Shown here one piece after another: positions 54,840-64,000 of a stretch of 64,000 nt of DNA. Location: contig NC_072793.1 in NCBI RefSeq assembly GCF_028583425.1, positions 103,525,689 through 103,589,688 of the forward strand. Direction: 5' to 3'. Positions within the stretch are counted from its first letter, which is position 1. Every line of letters starts with the position of its first letter. The notes below the pieces were generated by a model, which was not told the origin of the DNA, made no database searches, and saw nothing but the letters and a program-made list of their open reading frames with translations. Source of the stretch: Eublepharis macularius. Lineage: Eukaryota > Chordata > Lepidosauria > Squamata > Eublepharidae. A program made the translations under genes and the position numbers.

Positions 54840-57800
54840 CCGGAACAAGATGGAACAGGCCGGAACGGGCACTAAAGAAAGGCCAGTGCCACAAAAAACA
54901 GTGAGATGTGTTAGAGACACTCCAGAACAATATTTTAGAAATGAAAACTCTGGACTGCCCCGCTTTTATTAATCCGTTCCATGCCAAAAAGCTCCCAGAA
55001 CAGCACAAAACAGCCCGGAACGGGCACTAAGGAAAGGCCAGTGCCACAAAAAAGAGGGGGATGTGTTAGAGACACTCCAGAACGATATTTTAGAAATGAA
55101 AACTCTGGACTGCCCCGCTATTATTAACCCATTCCATGCCAAAAAGCTCCCGGAACAGCACAAAACAGCCCGGAACGGGCACTAAAGAAAGGCCAGTGCC
55201 ACAAAAAAGAGGGGGATGTGTTAGAGACACTCCAGAACAATATTTTAGAAATGAAAACTCTGGACTGCCCCGCTATTATTAACCCATTCCATGCCAAAAA
55301 GCTCCCGGAACAGCACAAAACAGCCCGGAACGGGCACTAAAGAAAGGCCAGTGCCACAAAAAAGAGGGGGATGTGTTAGAGACACTCCAGAACGATATTT
55401 TAGAAATGAAAACTCTGGACTGGCACCCTTTAATTAACCCGTTCCATGCCAAAAAGCTCCCGGAACAAAACAAAACAGCCCGGAACGGGCACTAAAGAAA
55501 GGCCAGTGCCACAAAAAAGAGGGGGATGTGTTAGAGACACTCCAGAACAATATTTTAGAAATGAAAACTCTGGACTGCCCCGCTTTTATTAACCCGTTCC
55601 ATACCAAAAAGCTCCCAGAACAGCACAAAATAGCCCGGAACGGGCACTAAAGAAAGGCCAGTGCCACAAAAAACAGTGGGATGTGTTAGAGACACTCCAG
55701 AACAATATTTTAGAAATGAAAACTCTGGACTGCCCCGCTTTTATTAACCCGTTCCATGCCAAAAAGCTCCCGGAACAACACAAAACAGCCTGGAACTGGC
55801 ACTAAAGAAAGGCCAGTGCCACAAAAAACATTGAGATGTGTTAAAGACACTCCAAAACAATATTTTAGAAATGAAAACTCTGGACTGTCCCACTTTTATT
55901 AACCCGTTCCATGCCAAAAAGCTCCTAGAACAGCACAAAACAGCCCAGAACAGACACTAAAGAAAGGCCAGTGCCACAAAAAACATTGGGATGTGTTAGA
56001 GACACTCCAGAACAATATTTTAGAAATGAAAACTCTGGACTGCCCCACTTTTATTAACCTGTTCCATGCCAAAAAGCTCCCGGAACAGCACAAAACTGCC
56101 TGGAACGGGCACTAAAAAAAGGCCAGTGCCACAAAAAAGAGGGGGATGTGTTAGAGACACTCCAGAACAATATTTTAGAAATGAAAACTCTGGACTGGCA
56201 CCCTTTAATTAACCCATTCCATGCCAAAAAGCTCTTGGAACAGCACAAAACAGCACAGAACGGGAACTAAAGAAAGGCCAGTGCCACAAAAAACAGTGGG
56301 ATGTGTTAGAGACACTCCAGAACAATATTTTAGAAATGAAAACTCTGGACTGCCCCACTTTTATTAACCCATTCCATGCCAAAAAGCTCCCAGAACAGCA
56401 CAAAACAGCCCGGAACGGGCACTAAAGAAAGGCCAGTGGTAAAAATAAAAAAATTTTAAAAAGAAAGAAAGGCCGGTGCCACAAAAAACAGTGGGATGTG
56501 TTAGAGACACTCCAGAACAATATTTTAGAAATGAAAACTCTGGACTGGCACCCTTTAATTAACCCATTCCATACCAAAAAGCTCCCGGAATAGCACAAAA
56601 CAGCCCGGAACGGGAACTAAAGAAAGGCCAGTGCCACAAAAAACAGTGGGATGTGTTAGAGACACTCCAGAACAATATTTTAGAAATGAAAACTCTGGAC
56701 TGCCCCGCTTTTATTAACCCGTTCCATACCAAAAAGCTCCCAGAACAGCACAAAATGGCCCGGAACGGGCACTAAAGAAAGGCCAGTGCCACAAAAAACA
56801 GTGGGATGTGTTAGAGACACTCCAGAACAATATTTTAGAAATGAAAACTCTGGACTGCCCCGCTTTTATTAACCCGTTCCATGCCAAAAAGCTCCCGGAA
56901 CAGCACAAAACAGCCTGGAACTGGCACTAAAGAAAGGCCAGTGCCACAAAAAACAGTGGGATGTGTTAGAGACACTCCAGAACAATATTTTAGAAATGAA
57001 AACTCTGGACTGCCCCACTTTTATTAAACCGTTCCATGCCAAAAAGCTCCCGGAACAACACAAAAGAGCCCGGAACGGGCACTAAAGAAAGGCCAGTGGT
57101 AAAAATAAAAAAATTTTAAAAAGAAAGAAAGGCCAGTGCCACAAAAAACAGTGGGATGTGTTAGAGACACTCCAGAACAATATTTTAGAAATGAAAACTC
57201 TGGACTGGCACCCTTTAATTAACCCATTCCATGCCAAAAAGCTCCCGGAATAGCACAAAACAGCCCGGAACGGGAACTAAAGAAAGGCCAGTGCCACAAA
57301 AAACAGTGAGATGTGTTAGAGACACTCCAGAACAATATTTTAGAAATGAAAACTCTGGACTGCCCCACTTTTATTAACCTGTTCCATGCCAAAAAGCTCC
57401 CGGAACAGCACAAAACTGCCTGGAACGGGCACTAAAAAAAGGCCAGTGCCACAAAAAAGAGGGGGATGTGTTAGAGACACTCCAGAACAATATTTTAGAA
57501 ATGAAAACTCTGGACTGGCACCCTTTAATTAACCCATTCCATGCCAAAAAGCTCTTGGAACAGCACAAAACAGCACAGAACGGGAACTAAAGAAAGGCCA
57601 GTGCCACAAAAAACAGTGGGATGTGTTAGAGACACTCCAGAACAATATTTTAGAAATGAAAACTCTGGACTGCCCCACTTTTATTAACCCATTCCATGCC
57701 AAAAAGCTCCCAGAACAGCACAAAACAGCCCGGAACGGGCACTAAAGAAAGGCCAGTGGTAAAAATAAAAAAATTTTAAAAAGAAAGAAAGGCCGGTGCC

Positions 57801-60800
57801 ACAAAAAACAGTGGGATGTGTTAGAGACACTCCAGAACAATATTTTAGAAATGAAAACTCTGGACTGGCACCCTTTAATTAACCCATTCCATACCAAAAA
57901 GCTCCCGGAATAGCACAAAACAGCCCGGAACGGGAACTAAAGAAAGGCCAGTGCCACAAAAAACAGTGGGATGTGTTAGAGACACTCCAGAACAATATTT
58001 TAGAAATGAAAACTCTGGACTGCCCCGCTTTTATTAACCCGTTCCATACCAAAAAGCTCCCAGAACAGCACAAAATGTCCCGGAACGGGCACTAAAGAAA
58101 GGCCAGTGCCACAAAAAACAGTGGGATGTGTTAGAGACACTCCAGAACAATATTTTAGAAATGAAAACTCTGGACTGCCCCGCTTTTATTAACCCGTTCC
58201 ATGCCAAAAAGCTCCCGGAACAGCACAAAACAGCCTGGAACTGGCACTAAAGAAAGGCCAGTGCCACAAAAAACAGTGGGATGTGTTAGAGACACTCCAG
58301 AACAATATTTTAGAAATGAAAACTCTGGACTGCCCCACTTTTATTAAACCGTTCCATGCCAAAAAGCTCCCGGAACAACACAAAAGAGCCCGGAACGGGC
58401 ACTAAAGAAAGGCCAGTGGTAAAAATAAAAAAATTTTAAAAAGAAAGAAAGGCCAGTGCCACAAAAAACAGTGGGATGTGTTAGAGACACTCCAGAACAA
58501 TATTTTAGAAATGAAAACTCTGGACTGGCACCCTTTAATTAACCCATTCCATGCCAAAAAGCTCCCGGAATAGCACAAAACAGCCCGGAACGGAAACTAA
58601 AGAAAGGCCAGTGCCACAAAAAACAGTGAGATGTGTTAGAGACACTCCAGAACAATATTTTAGAAATGAAAACTCTGGACTGCCCCGCTTTTATTAACCC
58701 GTTCCATACCAAAAAGCTCCCAGAACAGCACAAAATGGCCCGGAACGGGCACTAAAGAAAGGCCAGTGCCACAAAAAACAGTGGGATGTGTTAGAGACAC
58801 TCCAGAACAATATTTTAGAAATGAAAACTCTGGACTGCCCCGCTTTTATTAACCCGTTCCATGCCAAAAAGCTCCCGGAACACCACAAAACAGCCTGGAA
58901 CTGGCACTAAAGAAAGGCCAGTGCCACAAAAAACAGTGGGATGTGTTAGAGACACTCCAGAACAATATTTTAGAAATGAAAACGCTGGACTGCCCCACTT
59001 TTATTAAACCGTTCCATGCCAAAAAGCTCCCGGAACAACACAAAAGAGCCCGGAACAGGCACTAAAGAAAGGCCAGTGCCACAAAAAAGAGGGGGATGTG
59101 TTAGAGACACTCCAGAACGATATTTTAGAAATGAAAACTCTGGACTGCCCCGCTATTATTAACCCATTCCATGCCAAAAAGCTCCCGGAACAGCACAAAA
59201 CAGCCCGGAACGGGCACTAAAGAAAGGCCAGTGCCACAAAAAAGAGGGGGATGTGTTAGAGACACTCCAGAACAATATTTTAGAAATGAAAACTCTGGAC
59301 TGGCACCCTTTAATTAACCCGTTCCATGCCAAAAAGCTCCCGGAACAAAACAAAACAGCCCGGAACGGGCACTAAAGAAAGGCCAGTGCCACAAAAAAGA
59401 GGAGGATGTGTTAGAGACACTCCAGAACAATATTTTAGAAATGAAAACTCTGGACTGCCCCGCTTTTATTAACCCGTTCCATACCAAAAAGCTCCCAGAA
59501 CAGCACAAAATAGCCCGGAACGGGCACTAAAGAAAGGCCAGTGCCACAAAAAACAGTGGGATGTGTTACAGAGACACTCCAGAACAATATTTTAGAAATG
59601 AAAACTCTGGACTGCCCCGCTTTTATTAACCCGTTCCATGCCAAAAAGCTCCCGGAACAGCACAAAACAGCCTGGAACTGGCACTAAAGAAAGGCCAGTG
59701 CCACAAAAAACATTGAGATGTGTTAAAGATACTCCAAAACAATATTTTAGAAATGAAAACTCTGGACTGTCCCACTTTTATTAACCCGTTCCATGCCAAA
59801 AAGCTCCTAGAACAGCACAAAACAGCCCAGAACAGGCACTAAAGAAAGGCCAGTGCCACAAAAAACAGTGGGATGTGTTAGAGACACTCCAGAACAATAT
59901 TTTAGAAATGAAAACGCTGGACTGCCCCACTTTTATTAAACCGTTCCATGCCAAAAAGCTCCCGGAACAACACAAAAGAGCCCGGAACAGGCACTAAAGA
60001 AAGGCCAGTGCCACAAAAAAGAGGGGGATGTGTTAGAGACACTCCAGAACGATATTTTAGAAATGAAAACTCTGGACTGCCCCGCTATTATTAACCCATT
60101 CCATGCCAAAAAGCTCCCGGAACAGCACAAAACAGCCCGGAACGGGCACTAAAGAAAGGCCAGTGCCACAAAAAAGAGGGGGATGTGTTAGAGACACTCC
60201 AGAACAATATTTTAGAAATGAAAACTCTGGACTGGCACCCTTTAATTAACCCGTTCCATGCCAAAAAGCTCCCGGAACAAAACAAAACAGCCCGGAACGG
60301 GCACTAAAGAAAGGCCAGTGCCACAAAAAAGAGGGGGATGTGTTAGAGACACTCCATAACAATATTTTAGAAATGAAAACTCTGGACTGCCCCGCTTTTA
60401 TTAACCCGTTCCATACCAAAAAGCTCCCAGAACAGCACAAAATAGCCCGGAACGGGCACTAAAGAAAGGCCAGTGCCACAAAAAACAGTGGGATGTGTTA
60501 CAGAGACACTCCAGAACAATATTTTAGAAATGAAAACTCTGGACTGCCCCGCTTTTATTAACCCGTTCCATGCCAAAAAGCTCCCGGAACAGCACAAAAC
60601 AGCCTGGAACTGGCACTAAAGAAAGGCCAGTGCCACAAAAAACATTGAGATGTGTTAAAGATACTCCAAAACAATATTTTAGAAATGAAAACTCTGGACT
60701 GTCCCACTTTTATTAACCCGTTCCATGCCAAAAAGCTCCTAGAACAGCACAAAACAGCCCAGAACAGGCACTAAAGAAAGGCCAGTGCCACAAAAAACAG

Positions 60801-63800
60801 TGGGATGTGTTAGAGACACTCCAGAACAATATTTTAGAAATGAAAACTCTGGACTGTCCCACTTTTATTAACCCGTTCCATGCCAAAAAGCTCCTAGAAC
60901 AGCACAAAACAGCCCAGAACAGGCACTAAAGAAAGGCCAGTGCCACAAAAAACAGTGAGATGTGTTAGAGACACTCCAGAACAATATTTTAGAAATGAAA
61001 ACTCGACTGCCCCACTTTTATTAACCCATTCCATGCCAAAAAGCTCCCAGAACAGCACAAAGCATCCCGGAACGGGCACTAAAGAAAGGCCAGTGCCACA
61101 AAAAAGAGGGGGATGTGTTAGAGACACTCCAGAACAATATTTTAGAAATGAAAACTCTGGACTGGCACCCTTTAATTAACCCATTCCATGCCAAAAAGCT
61201 CCCGGAATAGCACAAAACAGCCCAGAACGGGCACTAAAGAAATGCCAGTGCCAGAAAAAACAGTAAGATGTGTTAGAGACACTCCAGAACAATATTTTAG
61301 AAATGAAAACTCTGGACTGCCCCACTTTTATTAACCCATTCCATGCCAAAAAGCTCCCAGTAAAGCACAAAACAGCCCAGAACGGGCACTAAAGAAAGGC
61401 CAGTGCCACAAAAAACAGTGGGATGTGTTAGAGACACTCCAGAACAATATTTTAGAAATGAAAACTCTGGACTGCCCCGCTTTTATTAACCCGTTCCATG
61501 CCAAAAAGCTCCCGGAACAGCACAAAACGGCCCGGAACGGGCACTAAAGAAAGGCCAGTGGTAAAAATAAAAAAATTTAAAAAAAAAGGCCAGTGCCACA
61601 AAAAAGAGGGGAATGTGTTAGAGAGACTCCAGAACAATATTTTAGAAATGAAAACTCTGGACTGCCCCACTTTTATTAACCCGTTCCATGCCAAAAAGCT
61701 CCAGGAACAGCACAAAACAGCCTGGAACGGGCACTAAAGAAAGGCCAGTGCTACAAAAAAAGTGAGATGTGTTAGAGACACTCCAGAACAATATTTTAGA
61801 AATGAAAACTCTGGACAGCCCCACTTTTATTAACCCGTTCCATGCCAAAAAGCTCCCGGAACAACACAAAAGAGCCCGGAACGGGCACTAAATAAAGGCC
61901 AGTGCCACAAAAAACAGTGGGATGTGTTAGAAACACTCCAGAACAATATTTTAGAAATGAAAACTCTGGACTGGCACCCTTTAATTAACCCATTCCATGC
62001 CAAAAAGCTATTAGAACAGCACAAAACAGCCCGGAACGGGAACTAAAGAAAGGCCAGTGCCACAAAAAACAGTGAGATGTGTTAGAGACACTCCAGAACA
62101 ATATTTTAGAAATGAAAACTCTGGACAGCCCCACTTTTATTAACCCGTTCCATGCCAAAAAGCTCCCGGAACAACACAAAAGAGCCCGGAACGGGCACTA
62201 AAGAAAGGCCAGTGCCACAAAAAAGAGGGGGATGTGTTAGAGACACTCCATAACAATATTTTAGAAATGAAAACTCTGGACTGGAACCCTTTAATTAACC
62301 CATTCCATGCCAAAAAGCTCCCGGAATAGCACAAAACAGCCCGGAACGGGCACTAAAGAAATGCCAGTGCCACAAAAAAGAGGGGGATGTGTTAGAGACA
62401 CTCCAGAACAATATTTTAGAAATGAAAACTCTGGACTGCCCCACTTTTATTAACCCATTCCATGCCAAAAAGCTCCCAGTAAAGCACAAAACAGCCCAGA
62501 ACGGGCACTAAAGAAAGGCCAGTGCCACAAAAAACAGTGGGATGTGTTAGAGACACTCCAGAACAATATTTTAGAAATGAAAACTCTGGACTGCCCCGCT
62601 TTTATTAACCCGTTCCATGCCAAAAAGCTCCCGGAACAGCACAAAACGGCCCGGAACGGGCACTAAAGAAAGGCCAGTGGTAAAAATAAAAAAATTTAAA
62701 AAAAAAGGCCAGTGCCACAAAAAAGAGGGGAATGTGTTAGAGAGACTCCAGAACAATATTTTAGAAATGAAAACTCTGGACTGCCCCACTTTTATTAACC
62801 CGTTCCATGCCAAAAAGCTCCAGGAACAGCACAAAACAGCCTGGAACGGGCACTAAAGAAAGGCCAGTGCTACAAAAAAAGTGAGATGTGTTAGAGACAC
62901 TCCAGAACAATATTTTAGAAATGAAAACTCTGGACAGCCCCACTTTTATTAACCCGTTCCATGCCAAAAAGCTCCCGGAACAACACAAAAGAACCCGGAA
63001 CGGGCACTAAATAAAGGCCAGTGCCACAAAAAACAGTGGGATGTGTTAGAAACACTCCAGAACAATATTTTAGAAATGAAAACTCTGGACTGGCACCCTT
63101 TAATTAACCCATTCCATGCCAAAAAGCTATTAGAACAGCACAAAACAGCCCGGAACGGGAACTAAAGAAAGGCCAGTGCCACAAAAAACAGTGAGATGTG
63201 TTGGAGACACTCCAGAACAATATTTTAGAAATGAAAACTCTGGACAGCCCCACTTTTATTAACCCGTTCCATGCCAAAAAGCTCCCGGAACAACACAAAA
63301 GAGCCCGGAACGGGCACTAAAGAAAGGCCAGTGCCACAAAAAAGAGGGGGATGTGTTAGAGACACTCCATAACAATATTTTAGAAATGAAAACTCTGGAC
63401 TGGAACCCTTTAATTAACCCATTCCATGCCAAAAAGCTCCCGGAATAGCACAAAACAGCCCGGAACGGGCACTAAAGAAATGCCAGTGCCATAAAAAACA
63501 GTGAGATGTGTTAGAGACACTCCAGAACAATATTTTAGAAATGAAAACTCTGGACTGCCCCACTTTTATTAACCCATTCCATGCCAAAAAGCTCCCAGTA
63601 AAGCACAAAACAGCCCAGAACGGGCACTAAAGAAAGGCCAGTGCCACAAAAAACAGTGGGATGTGTTAGAGACACTCCAGAACAATATTTTAGAAATGAA
63701 AACTCTGGACTGCCCCGCTTTTATTAACCCGTTCCATGCCAAAAAGCTCCCGGAACAGCACAAAATGGCCCGGAAAGGGCACTAAAGAAAGGACAGTGGT

Positions 63801-64000
63801 AAAAATAAAAAAAAATTTTAAAAAAAGGCCAGTGCCACAAAAAAGAGGGGAATGTGTTAGAGACACTCCAGAACAATATTTTAGAAATGAAAACTCTGGA
63901 CTGCCCCACTTTTATTAACCCGTTCCATGCCAAAAAGCTCCCGGAACAGCACAAAACAGCCTGGAACGGGCACTAAGGAAAGGCCAGTGCTACAAAAAAA
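54840..64000 (-). repeat. 155-bp satellite array (at least 9.1 kb, about 58 monomers) with higher-order units
   Basis: Monomers of 155 bp repeat head to tail to the window end. Landmarks per monomer on the plus strand: TTTTATTAACCCGTTCCATG, CCAAAAAGCTCCCGGAACAG, CGGAACGGGCACTAAAGAAA, GGCCAGTGCCAC, GGATGTGTTAGAGACACTCC, AGAACAATATTTTAGAAATG and AAAACTCTGGACTG. Strand '-' is assigned only because the copies at 536-1345 read the other way. Higher-order units: 660 bp (four monomers plus a 40-bp insert) doubled to 1320 bp at about 56.0-58.6 kb; 932 bp (six monomers plus 2 bp) at about 59.0-60.8 kb; 1119 bp (seven monomers plus 34 bp) at about 61.3-63.9 kb. Repeated 64-codon open frames on the minus strand are by-products, because 155 is not divisible by three and the frame shifts at each monomer. 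The array continues past the window. Confidence 0.97.

Noticed and set aside
54820-63954. Dozens of near-identical 64-codon open frames on the minus strand (MCCSGSFLAWNGLIK...) as a tandem gene family
   Set aside because: They are by-products of the 155-bp satellite. Each frame is longer than a monomer, overlaps the next copy in another frame, and lacks promoter, splice or domain features.
54840-64000. CRISPR-like array
   Set aside because: The whole 155-bp unit is repeated; there are no short repeats with unique spacers, and the genome is a vertebrate one.

Overview
This is a vertebrate nuclear genome window, most likely from a squamate reptile (lizard or gecko type). The evidence is three intron-containing host genes with GT-AG splice sites, plus a squamate-style repeat load: CR1, L2, Bov-B and L1 LINE pieces, 5S-rRNA-headed SINEs, MIR-like tRNA SINEs, hAT non-autonomous elements with 8-bp target duplications, and a Helitron. 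The species cannot be named from the sequence alone.

Layout. Positions 1-535 hold the 3' end of a Ty3/gypsy-type LTR retrotransposon. Positions 536-1345 hold about five decayed copies of a ~152-bp tandem repeat. A promoter-like region follows, then RPL29 (+; non-coding exon 1 near 1716-1758, coding exons 3091-5757), encoding a short 63-aa eL29. Positions 5.9-16.9 kb are gene-poor and full of old interspersed repeats. TNNC1 (cardiac/slow troponin C, -, coding 33325 down to 17420) has six exons giving 161 aa; its large introns carry three hAT elements, L2, CR1, Bov-B and an 805-bp Helitron. Positions 33.4-38.2 kb are repeat-rich intergenic DNA. PPAN (Peter Pan homologue, ribosome biogenesis, -, coding 52940 down to 38285) has twelve coding exons giving 532 aa. 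Two of its introns carry C/D-box snoRNAs that match SNORD105/SNORD105B by their guide to 18S rRNA. Another PPAN intron holds a 2.1-kb internally deleted L1 with a perfect 14-bp target duplication. Upstream of PPAN there is an isolated, splice-flanked 222-bp open exon of unknown identity (53677-53898, -).

From about 54840 to the window end lies a young 155-bp satellite array of at least 9.1 kb. It has nested higher-order units of 660/1320, 932 and 1119 bp. It is the same family as the decayed repeats at 536-1345, but in the opposite orientation, so the gene block is bracketed by an old and a young array of one satellite.

Functionally, RPL29 and PPAN with its snoRNAs belong to ribosome structure and assembly, and TNNC1 to striated-muscle calcium sensing. 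Nothing suggests that the three work as a unit. All exon boundaries were derived by hand from reading frame, homology recalled from family knowledge, and splice signals; no database search was run.
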